Shown piece after piece: positions 50,801 to 60,286 of a stretch of DNA of 64,000 nt (position 1 is the first letter of the stretch; the number at the start of each line of letters is the position of its first letter). The translations under genes and the position numbers were made by a program. Under the pieces are notes generated by a model. The model was not told the DNA's origin and searched no databases. It saw nothing but the letters and a program-made list of their open reading frames with translations. Source of the stretch: Camarhynchus parvulus (lineage: Eukaryota; Chordata; Aves; Passeriformes; Thraupidae); the NCBI RefSeq assembly GCF_901933205.1, contig NC_044572.1, forward strand, positions 30,886,001-30,950,000, written 5' to 3'.

Positions 50801-50898
50801 AAACTGACCGCCCCCACGGCCACGCTGGACACCCCTAACCCTATCTCCAGCACGGAGAGCACCAGGAGGCTCCCGATGATCTGGCTGCTGGTGCACAT
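32788..50898 (-). CDS. TMEM196: TMEM196, four-pass transmembrane protein, whole gene
   Basis: Encodes a small multi-pass membrane protein. Its biochemical role is not established; I recall reports linking promoter methylation of the human gene to lung cancer. Four coding exons (50734-50898, 38974-39030, 37062-37316, 32788-32850) join in phase 0 throughout, giving 179 residues. Hydrophobic segments lie at about 7-36 ([20 protein letters not shown]...), 53-67 (short, Cys-rich, ending before AKKKSG), 75-97 ([20 protein letters not shown]) and 106-132 ([20 protein letters not shown]). The hydrophilic tail has [20 protein letters not shown] and ends [13 protein letters not shown]. Cysteines are frequent in and beside the membrane segments. 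Match to the remembered vertebrate sequence is close except in the short second exon and last few residues. The CpG-island start and long first intron are typical of a regulated vertebrate gene. Confidence 0.95.
32851..37061 (-). other. TMEM196 intron 3
   Basis: 4.2 kb of AT-rich sequence. A patch at about 34950-35190 is richer in CpG than its surroundings and could be an old repeat or regulatory element; no family is recognised. No further exon seen. Confidence 0.7.
37062..37316 (-). CDS. TMEM196: TMEM196 coding exon 3
   Basis: The acceptor TCTCCTGACAG precedes ATG ATA CTT TTT. It codes for residues 75-159 with the third and fourth membrane segments and the charged stretch ending SHEMAEK, then donor GTGAGT, all in phase 0. 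Reading past the donor produces an open frame that runs on to 36822, but those extra 79 residues are intron. Confidence 0.96.
37317..38973 (-). other. TMEM196 intron 2
   Basis: 1.66 kb between exons 2 and 3, in AT-rich unique sequence. A small perfect hairpin (CTTGACATA, 4-nt loop, TATGTCAAG) lies at about 38687-38708. No repeat family or extra exon recognised. Confidence 0.7.
38974..39030 (-). CDS. TMEM196: TMEM196 coding exon 2 (57 nt)
   Basis: The acceptor TTTTTCGCAG precedes TTC CTG CTT TGC TGC GTA, giving [19 protein letters not shown] (19 residues), followed by the strong donor GTAAGT. Both ends are in phase 0, so skipping it would leave the frame intact while removing most of the second hydrophobic segment. 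The three lysines are coded by nine consecutive A residues. I recall FLLCGIC in mammals, so the CCV here is a difference worth confirming. Confidence 0.93.
41117..41975 (+). mobile_element. CR1 LINE fragment reaching into the reverse transcriptase
   Basis: Starts with AAGTTTGCTAATGATACTAG, the decayed nucleotide form of the CR1 reverse transcriptase FADD catalytic motif (now reading FAND). Further CR1 landmarks follow: TTTAACAAGAGCCAAGTGCTGG, GTCAGCAGTGCCCTGG, ACTGTGTGCAGAGATGGATG, GAAGAGAAGGCTGAGGGGTGACC, GAAGGTTCTTCACTGTGAGGG, GGAGTTGGACTTGGTGATC and an eroded terminal ATTCTACAATTTTATGAT. Stops and gaps make it non-functional. It is more diverged than the other CR1 copies and lies in TMEM196 intron 1. 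Confidence 0.92.
42658..42722. repeat. T-rich / poly-T tract
   Basis: Long T runs broken by single C or G. Low-complexity sequence in TMEM196 intron 1; on the gene strand it is A-rich. Confidence 0.75.
43670..44170 (+). mobile_element. CR1 LINE 3' fragment, interrupted
   Basis: Sense-plus CR1 3' region with GGCCAGGAAGTTGG, GGCTGTTCAATCTGGAAGAAG, GAGACCTCATAGCAATCTTCC, GGGTGATGAGGCACTGGAAC, TTGCCCAGAGAGGCTGTGGG, GATGATCTTTAAGGTCCCTTCC and the terminal TTTGATTCTGTGATTCTATG. It is the best preserved CR1 copy here. It is interrupted at about 43775-43829 by a foreign piece. Confidence 0.94.
43775..43829 (-). mobile_element. Antisense CR1-type tail nested in CR1
   Basis: Inside the CR1 copy, between GAAGAGAAGGTTCAGAG and AGACCTCATAG (normally adjacent in CR1), lie about 55 nt reading ATTCACATATTATTCTGAGC then TGGAAGGGACCCACAAG. 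This is the reverse complement of a CR1-family 3' tail, so a very short, 5'-truncated insertion in opposite orientation is the simplest reading. Confidence 0.75.
50634..50669. repeat. (GGGAA)n purine repeat
   Basis: GGGAGGGAAAGGAAGGG followed by AAGGGAAGGGAAAAGGGG on the plus strand, just inside TMEM196 intron 1. The purine-only strand with repeated GGG runs has G-quadruplex or triplex potential. Confidence 0.8.
50734..50898 (-). CDS. TMEM196: TMEM196 coding exon 1
   Basis: ATG at 50896-50898 with A at -3 (GGGAGGATGT). Codes for residues 1-55: [16 protein letters not shown], the rest of the first membrane span, then [19 protein letters not shown]. It ends in phase 0 before donor GTACGT. It is too short and too rich in alternative frames to stand out as an open frame, and was found from the expected N-terminal peptide. 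Confidence 0.95.
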
Positions 50899-51111
50899 CC
50901 TCCCTCGGTCATCCTTCCTTCCCGATCAGCCGGGGAAACCGCGCATCCTCCTCCTCCTCCTCGGGCGCTCCCGCGGCCCTAAGTCGCCCCCAAACTTTTC
51001 TTCCTTCGCAGGCAGCCGGGGCGGAGCGGCGCATCCGCGGCCGGCGGGCGCTACCGAGGGTCGGCGGGGCGGCCCCGGCGCCGCCGGGCCCCGCGCAGGC
51101 AGCGCCGCGCC

Positions 51112-51190
51112 GGCCCCGAGCGCGGCCCCGAGCGCGGCCCCGGGCGCGGCGCGGCCCCGGGCGCGGCCCCGGGCGCGGCCCCGGCGCGGC
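51112..51190. repeat. GC-rich minisatellite in TMEM196 promoter/5' region
   Basis: Five to six tandem copies of a roughly 12-nt unit of the form GCGCGGCCCCGG, with GAGCGCGGCCCC variants, about 215-290 nt upstream of the TMEM196 start codon. It is nearly pure G+C with a CpG in every unit. Confidence 0.85.
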
Positions 51191-54100
51191 GGAGCTCTCC
51201 AAGGTGCCGGGCCGGCGGTGGGTGCGCGGCTCCGCGCTCCTAAGGGCTGCGCCTCCGCCGGGAAAGTCGACCTTGTCCGCTCTCCTCCTGCGCTCTCATT
51301 GGAATGACCTCACCGGGATTTTTCCCCCACTCTTGTTTCTCTCCCTCTTCCCTTCCAGGGCTGGGGGGCGGCGGGTAGAGGAGTGTGGCGAGCCCAGCCC
51401 GGCTATACTTATGTATGAATCCAGACCCAATGCACGGGCAAGGCGCACGGCAGCCCCGCCCCAGGCCACAGGGCTCGGCACCTTCCCGGTCCTCCCCCGG
51501 CACGTCGCTCGCACACCTCCGCCGTCCCGCGGCGGCCGGGCTGGCGGAGGGACGCGGGAGCCGATGCCAGCCGCAGGCGGACGCTTGGGAGGTGACCCTG
51601 CTCGGAGCGGGGGTCCGCAGGCCTCCCTGATCCCAGGTGCTGCTGTCAAAATTCAGGAGGAAACTCGTCTTCCTCTTGTATCAGTTAAAGGGCTTGAGTA
51701 TGCTGTGTCTCACCACTGCAAAACTCTGGTCTTCTGCAGAACCCTACTGCCAAAATAGGCGATTTCTGTAGCCATTCCTGTCACTCACAATGGCCAGAAC
51801 TGTGTCAGTCCCAAAGCAAATAAGCAATAAAGAAAAATAGAACAAGAGATTCAGGTCTGCTAACTTGAGCCTTGCTGGATTGCTTGATACCAATCTTTAT
51901 TACTGTACTTAGATACAGAGGACGTTTTGCCACTCTGACTACAGTTTTACAATCCAGATGTGCTGCACAACATGGTAGCACACAGACACTCAATCTAGCA
52001 CCTTGGCTTTCCTAAATATGGATCACCAACATTTGGATATTTACCTTAAGAAGAAGGCAAAAGAATGACATAGACAATTATATCTCCCAAGCTTGTACCA
52101 GGATTCAAAAAATAATGTCATCCTGCAGGATTTAATTATTTCCTCTATATACATGCTATGTTTTCTACTCTAACAAAAACTTATGTGGAATCTTTCCTTT
52201 TATAAAAAAAAAAATCTGCAATTCTTAACCTGCATAGAAATCCAACACTCAGATGTCAGAATCCAGAATGGCAGTCTAGATTTGTCCAGTATTTCATGGT
52301 ACAATTTGGTAGCAAGAGCATAGGATTAGCAAAGTCCTGATTGAATATTTTCCTTTGGACTTCACAACCTATCTTGTGTTTTGAGAATAGGTATTATATA
52401 CATTTGGGAAGGTTGGATCCACCGTTGCAGGTCAGAGTTTAGTTCTCATTTGTAGAAATCTTCAGTACTTAATTGCGGTTAGTGGAGATAGACTGGCATC
52501 AAAGTCTGTCACCTTATGGTGTTTATGCTTTTTAGGTATCCAAGAACAAGAGTAAGAGGTCCTGAGACAGGATCTTAATACTTTCTAGTTTAATACTTAA
52601 TCTGTTTCTTACTTTCTCATGCTTTTCCCACTTCACAGAAGCAGAACAGTTGGCTACATCTAAAGGAAAGCTCTGTTATAGTTAAAGCTGAATTGCCCCT
52701 TTTCATCTCTCATGTTTTAAATGTTACCTGACATCTCTTACCATTAAAAATCAAGGCACAGCATAAAAGTTCCTAAGCTACTATATTTATGTAGGAGGAT
52801 GGAGAAAGCACAGATTTTCAAGTACCCACATGGGTGTAGGAAGGTGTTTCTGCAATGACAGTATCCTTATTATGTCAGATTGTTATAAACGCTGAAGTGT
52901 GCTAAGGTGCAATGATTTTACTGCTCAGAGTATATTTTACTAGGTCTTTAAAATCCAGTGGTGGTAAGAGAGGAATTGCATAATGACAGACATAATTAAT
53001 ATATTTAATGCCTGCAGCCAGATAGAGAGCCTGTCACATCAGAATAGAGCTCATGTGACAGAAATAAGATTTCCATAAACAGCTTGTTTTATGTAACATT
53101 TCCACTTCAGTCATAATAAGCTGTTAGAAAGATGAAGGGAAAGAGACCTTGTGAAAAGTGTGCCCTAGATGGAGATCACTTCATGCAACAGTTAATAAAA
53201 CAGAGATATAAAACTGGGGTCCAACAGCAGGAGGGGAAGTGCCCTAGGTGCCTGCTTTCTAATCAGCAGGCTACAGAGAGGTGAAGAGCTGAGCAAGACC
53301 ATAGCCAGAGTTAATGACTGCTCAGGAGGAGCACCCTTTTAAATAAAGACAGGGAGAAAACATAAAGTTCTAATCACAACCTTTTTTAAATGAAAAGTAC
53401 AGTCTTTGTCCATGTAACTTGTGTACTATGGTGCTGCATCATCATTATGTGCTAATCTAGGCAATTAACTTTACACATGGGACTCTCCATGCATACATTT
53501 CAGCATATGCTTACAGCTTTGCAACATTAAGTTATTTATCTGCTTGCTGTCTCAACTGGCTGCTTTTGAAATGTTTCCTGTATTTGTGATTACAATAACA
53601 GAAATATTATGATGAAAGGAAAAAAAAAGGGGGGAGAAAAGGGAAAGATCATTCAATATGCAGGCAAGTTTTCATTATAACTGCAGAAAGTCAAATACTA
53701 AAATCCCATCTCCAATGTAAAATTAATTGGAGTCATGAGGGCTTTGGATCTTTTAATTTAAACTTTTGGATTCATGAACAAAAGACATCAATCTTATTCT
53801 TCTTGACTTTGAGGGAAAACTTTTTTTCCCTGTCTTTTTTGTCATTGGAGACTTTAAAAATGGTTCATGACAAAAAAAATTCTAGTCATACAGCAGGATG
53901 AAGGGTAATTGGATGACATAGTACCGGCAATGAAGAAGTAGAAATCAGAGCAAAAAGATTCATTTATACTTAGTCCCTTTTGCATGTCTCTGATGACCAA
54001 GAGACCCTAACAAGGCTGTAGCCTCTCTGTTGGAAATTACCAGTTTTATGTAACACTTATGAGCATGTATTCATAGCTGAGTACACTCTGTTCAAGTGGT

Positions 54101-55783
54101 TCAGTTTATTGATTTCCTAATTCCATGAGTCTCTAAAACAAAACTGTAAGATTTTTATTATGAATAAGAACTGGTCCTATAGCATTAAATCAGAACTCAG
54201 GCCATTGAACCCAATTCAGCCTAGGAAACTGTGGATAAAATTGAAACTGTAAACCATTCTGTGGCTGCTTAGAGGATGAGAAACAAGCTGGTGCAGTCCA
54301 AGAGGGGAAATACTTCCTAAATATTGGTGTTACTAATATGCACATATAAGGTAGCAGGTTGGACAAATAGACATAACTTTAAGTGATCTTGGAAGCTGGA
54401 TTACTCTTCTACCTTATGGATTTATTTTCTAGTCAGTACCAAGCCTTTTCAGTTGTGCCATCTTGGAATATTTGACATAGACTAAATGACTTCTACCAGG
54501 ATGTTCTTTGGGAAGTGGAAAAATTCAGCTTCAAGGGCAGCTTGCAAATCCTCTTCTCTTCACAAGTACCTTATGCTTTCAACTTGCTTTGCAGATTCCA
54601 TTTCTTTACACTTTTTTGTCACCTGGATCCCTTCAATTCAGTTTGATTGAAGAAAAACCAAGGAAAACCAGTACTCTGACAAACATTTTTTAAGTGTTTT
54701 GGGTGACACACTATCTTGGGTCCTACGAAGGGTTGCCTATTGATTTTATTCTAAAAACAGCTGTATCAATTGCATCCTATCTATAGAAATGTGTGTGAAA
54801 CAGCCCTTAGAGCATTCCTTCTTTTTTTAAAAATTTTTTTCTTTTTTTTTTTTTGGTGAAGAATCACCTCTTAGTAAATTTTATTCCTTATATATTTTAT
54901 TCCTTCATACTCTAAATAAGTATGCACTGGTGTTCTAAAATGGGAAGAAAACCCCACATAAAACTTGAACAGGAGAAGATAAGGGAGTGTCATTGATTTT
55001 GTCTGTTCAAAGTTCAATACACAGGCAATTTCTGCTGAATGAGTAGTTCAGGCCCAGTAAAGCTAGGATCTGTGTCACTCTAGTGACTGTTAAGCTTGTT
55101 AGGTCATGACTGTTTTTCTTCAATCAAGCATTAAGGCATTGGCTTGTAACACACACAAAAGAATCTGATGACTTAATCTAAAAGTACTTGGCACATAGTT
55201 TCATTCTCACTCTTTGTATAGTTGCAGAAAGTTATTCTACATCTCTAGAGTACATCTCATAGCTCCACTCCTGAAGTTGTGGAGCCATGGAGAGGTGTTA
55301 GAGAGGATCAGCATGATCAGTTGGAGAGGATCAGCATACAGCAGCTCAGCAAAGAGAAAAAACCTTGCCATGGACTGCCTTCTTGTACTGTACTCAATAA
55401 CTATTAAATCTACCAAGACAGTGAGCATTTTGTTCAGACCGTTCTGAAACCTGCCTACAGCCATGAAGAAACTGCACTTTTCAGTAATGCACTACCATAG
55501 AAGGTGTGAGCATAGTAAAGTTCCAGATACAGTTCCTAGCTGTGCACGAGAATCTCACTGACGTCTTCTGAGCACATCTCATTTTCATCTTGTCCTCTGC
55601 AACAAACTGAGTGTTTTCAAGTGACATTCCTGTTGTCACTGCTGGCAAGAGTCTTCTCCAATTTACTCTGCTGTTTGGGAATACTGATCCAAAATAAAAA
55701 AAGGAACATAAATCTTTAATCCAAATAATTTATTCGATGCCATGACCAGGAAGAATCCTGACTTGGTTACCTTCTTTTTGTTT

Positions 55784-55918
55784 TATTATCTCAGTTGGTT
55801 AGAGCATGGTGCTAATAACACCAAGGTTGCAGGTTAGATCCCTGTGTGGGCCATTCACTTAAGAGCTGGACTGGTGCGTCCCCACCAACTCAGACTATTC
55901 TGCAAATTTGTGATGTTC
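55784..55918 (+). mobile_element. tRNA-Ile-derived SINE with CR1-like tail (TguSINE1-type)
   Basis: The head matches tRNA-Ile(AAU): A-box region TATCTCAGTTGG (55787-55798), GTTAGAGCATGGTGCTAATA with anticodon AAT at 55814-55816, B-box region GGTTAGATCC (55832-55841) and the acceptor end GTGGGCCA. The normal 5' acceptor strand (GGCC...) is missing or changed, so this is not a working tRNA gene. Directly after it comes AAGAGCTGGACTGG...CCACCAACTCAGACTATTCTG, a CR1 3' end, which would let CR1 machinery mobilise the element. I recall this architecture as TguSINE1 in zebra finch and other songbirds; the family name is from memory. Confidence 0.85.
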
Positions 55919-58900
55919 AAAACTAAAAAAGTGAGATAACAACATTATTGTCTTGCTATATAAACAGAATGTGTAAAACAGTCTCTTCAGAATAGTAAAT
56001 TAACATGTGCTTTGAATTGCATGACTTACACAGCCTGTCTGACATCCTGCTATCTTTCAGTCTCTGCCCTTCCCTTTTTGGGGTAAAGTTTGTATTCCAG
56101 AGAAGACCATTAAATCAAGATTTAGTTAAACTCTTCTGATCTAAATGGAGTCAAAATATTTTCTGACAATGAAGACTGTAATAAAGCATTCTTAAACCTA
56201 AAAGGCTGTGAAACGAGTGTCTAACTAAAACCACAGTATGTTGTAGATTTGCCACTGAATTTTAGAATCCTGCAGCACTTTGAAGCAGTAAGGTTAGAAG
56301 GTGTCTTAGGAATATCAGCCTTCGTACAGTGCAGCTGTCAAATGAGTTCAGATTTCACCTTAAGAGTAACACTTTTCTGAATGAGGGTGAATCTAACACA
56401 TGTACAGCTAAATGTGCACTGGATATGCTTTGTGAAACACAGTCATTATAGCTTCCATCATGTAGATTCCCAAAGCTTACATTTGCCTAAATGGGAGCAC
56501 AGCTTAAATGAGGGCTAGAACAGACCTGCACATGTTAAGGGTCCTGACAGACTACATAACTCATGCATGAAAGGATTTGTGCTGCTACAGTGACGAGGAA
56601 TAGTGCCAACACAGAAACTCGCACTCAAGAACCTCAGCACCAGTATCTGCTCCCATTTTTGGCATCCAATACCCTGTAGTAAAAGGCAGAGTCCAAGCTC
56701 CAGCTGTTGCCTGCTCATACTTTTTGGATGAGTCATGAAAGAGATAACAGCTGGCGGGAACCCTGTTAAGAGCCCTATTCTGAAGCCTCACACGATGGTT
56801 TTTCTTTTGAATAAAGAGTGTGGTTATTTTTTCCTTCACCAGCTCTTTTAATTAGATCAGAGTTTATTTTTTTTCTAGTGATGAGATACATTGTGTTGAA
56901 AAAAGTCTTTGACCATGGGGCATCTGAGTTGTTACTTGAGAAGATTTGAAATGAGGTTTTCTTTTGTGACATTGTTCTTTGAAAAACAATTGTTAAAATT
57001 TTTATGTCCAAGGTAGAGTACAGAAAAAAAATCATTAGCAGTCTAAAATCAAAAATAAAGTATTTAGGGACTAAAGTTTAATTATTCACAATCTTTCAAT
57101 GTTAGGCAAAAATAAGAATTAATGGTTAGCAACAAGAGTTTCCTTGAACTGTATATGCCTCTATCATCCCCTTTTCTCTGCCAAACTGTAATAATAATTT
57201 TTATTAAAACCACACCTCATGAAGAAAGTGAAGAAAGAGTCCAAAATAGTAAGCTCAGAGGGAACAGAGTTGAAAGAGTGATTTGTCAACATGCCTGGAA
57301 TTCATGTTTTTTCTTGGACTATACCCAGCAAATTGTTAGTTACTGTAACACATGATGGAAGATCTGTAGTCTGACCCAATTCCTTGTCTAGTTAATAAAA
57401 AAATTACAACTGAATGAAATGCAAGTTGAATCAGGTATCAGTGTGTTATGGCTATTTGCTGGTCAACATTTACAAACAATTTTTTCAGCTGAAAAAACAC
57501 AGGGTATATTGCTAGACTAAAGTCCTGTTACATCAGTCTATACAGCTCAGATTATTTTTCTCCAGTAATATCTGTAGCTTGCTGATAGTTTAGCAGCAGC
57601 AAACCCAGTCTGGCTGGAGAAGTTGTCCAGTCACATCAGTGTCAGGGAATTAGGGGCTTGTGCAGAAATGACCAATGCTAACAGCAGGAAGAAGCCATAG
57701 TTACCCCGGCTCTTTCTTTCACTTGGTAAAGTCACATCTGGGCTTTATAAGAATATATGCTACAGATATGGTATTATAAGTTAGAATTCTGGCCTTACAG
57801 CTCTGAAAAGCAAGCATATCTGAAGCAAACATCCTTAGAGACATGTTTCTGGGATGTTGGCTGCCCTTGGTGCATTTGGTTCCCTCATGTTTTGGTCAGA
57901 TCACACACATACCTGACAATACCAGGTCTCTTAGACAAAATCTCCTTTCACCTAAGTACTGGCATCACACCAGGAGAGCTCTGCTTACTCAGGTAAGTAC
58001 TCTGCACATGGTGAGACAAGGTACTGTTGTGCTTTGGTTTGCATCTGACTCTTAATGATCTGCACTATCATACTGAGTACAGTATCAGCTAATCAGCTCT
58101 CAGACTCCTTCTAATTAAATGTGAAAAACAACAGCACACCAACAAAGCTATGTTCCTTAGCTAAATTGTTCAATGATTAATTTAGTACTGTTTTAACCTG
58201 GGTGAGCAAGAAAAGAATTTATCTCAGCAAAAAACTGCTGAGGAACATATTAATTGCAATTGTTTCAAGATAAAGTACTCAGGGCACAGGAAGGATTACA
58301 AATAATGATCTTAAAATTGCATCCATCTGGCAGCAATTACTGTAGTTGAGCAATCAAAAAGATCTCATACCTTCCCAACCAGCAGAACAATGAGTTCTAG
58401 CTAATAGTGATTTTGTAACAATTTCTAACTGTCGTATTACAGTAGTATTTTCACTTCTGCTTGGTGCTTTCTAGCTTGAAAAAGTGAGCACAGAGCTGTT
58501 TTTGTTTCTGATTCAAAGCTCATTCCCCAATATGTGCTCCTAATACATTTTTTGTCATTGTCTATTATATATGATAATTACACTAATCTACTTTAAAAAT
58601 TGCTGATTACTGCATTATAATTTTTGAGGGTTGGTTTGTATGTCTGTGTGGAAAAAATCAAAACACCCTAAAATAAGACAATGATAACCTAAGAAATGTG
58701 TATTTAAAAGACTTTCACTAATTGTCTCATGTCTCTGCTAGAAGGGAGCAGGTTACTTTCAAGGGATTGACATTTCCTTCCAGGGCTTGGGCTGTGCTAC
58801 TGAGAGAGAGAGAGTCCACCAGACCTTCAGAAGGTCTTAGGTCATCTCAGCCTAGGAGACCATTCCCATTTGATTTTTGTATTTCTTGTTGCATTGGGAC

Positions 58901-60225
58901 TGAATGGATTGCTTCTTGTGAGAGCATGATTTCCCTCAGCTTTCTCAGTTTAAACCATACTCATAGATGTCACTGATCACACTTTACATTATTTTGGCTG
59001 GTTTAACTACTATAAAAAATAAGTGGAAACTATTTTTATGATCTGTCAACCATTTGAGGATGTTTCCCTTTTAGTACATTCAATATGAGACTTTTCTCCC
59101 AAGCATATCAAGAATAATTTTTTACATGTTTGAACTGTATATTTTTCTCAAAAATTGTCTTGATCTAAATGAAATGCCTCCTAAACAATATTTTCCTGCT
59201 GAAAATGAAATGTCAAATGTATGTACAATTAATAAAAATATCTTGAAGATATTTTTGAGATTAAAGTTAAAAAATAATGTAAATTTTAGCATGTCTGTAA
59301 GATGCCTGCATAAAAATGGTGACAGTTCAGAAATAGATGCTTTTATGAAAATAATATTTTGAAGAAAGAAAGAGAAGCCACTTCAATATAATAAAGAGTT
59401 GTGTTTCCTCCAGCTATGCTACCTCATCTCTTTCCAATAACACTCTAGAAATAACAGCATAGATTTCTGCCTTCTACATGATATTTGGGAATTGCAAGGA
59501 AAAGATAAAATATTGTTGAAATAAGCATGTTTTATTTGGTTCCTAGCTATTGTGGACAAATGCAACTCAACATACATTAAAAAGATAAATTTCTGTCATT
59601 TACAGACTTAAATAGGCTTCAAATTAATCATGCAGTGCATTATTCTATTTCAAATCTGGTGGAGCTGAACCAGTGAGTTATCACCCAAAAATCTACCCTG
59701 CAGGAATAGACATTAATAAAAACATCCTCACCCATATTTAACACCAGAGTAATTAAGGTTTCTAAATTTACCAATTCCTACCACACCAGATACAACTTCT
59801 TATTTGTCAGCTATTTCTCAGAGCTATAATGCCTTGGGGAAAATTTTCACCCCTGGAAGATTGTCCTGTCATTCATAATTTATTTAAGGTTCCATGTACT
59901 GTAGATACAGATTACAAACCAAGATAGGGAATTTGGAGGATTTAGGGAAATATTCAGGTTTTCACAGGCAATATTCTTTTTAATATTATACTTGTTTTAC
60001 CATTCCTTCAAATTATTTAATGTTCCTCTTTCTGGTTACTGATTTAGAGGGAAAATTTTCACAGAGAAGAATATGATTGCCCTGGTTAAGTATTCAAGTA
60101 ATGTAAATATATAAGCCAAATGATGTTAGTTGTTAACAATATAAACATTTTACTGAAATCTTCCTTAGCATGCAAACACAGGTAAATTATTTCTATGTGG
60201 CCAATCTATTTAATATTAATTTAAA

Positions 60226-60286
60226 AACAAAAAAAAACAACAACAAAAAAAACCAAAACAAAACAAAATAAAAAAAAAAACAACTA
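60226..60286. repeat. A-rich low-complexity block
   Basis: Runs of A broken by single C and by CAAAAC motifs, with almost no G or T. Possibly the remnant of a poly-A-like tail, but no retroelement body is recognisable next to it. Confidence 0.75.

Larger units (their letters stand above)
50380..51650. promoter_or_regulatory. CpG island, TMEM196 promoter and exon 1
   Basis: High G+C and dense CpG from the start of intron 1 through exon 1 to about 750 nt upstream of the ATG. The transcription start is probably in about 50.95-51.4 kb, upstream of exon 1 on the minus strand, but no TATA box or initiator could be chosen with confidence. Long open frames on both strands (up to 184 codons at 51204-51758 plus) follow from base composition. 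Confidence 0.85.

Noticed and set aside
50390..51758. Open frames of up to 184 codons in the TMEM196 CpG island, including a possible divergent plus-strand protein
   Set aside because: They are Arg/Pro/Gly/Ala-rich, overlap on both strands, and match no recognised protein. A divergent non-coding transcript is possible but not supported by the bases.
55784..55852. Functional tRNA-Ile(AAU) gene
   Set aside because: The 5' acceptor strand does not pair with the GGGCCA end, the T arm carries changes (GGTTAGATCC), and a CR1 tail follows directly, so it is a SINE head.
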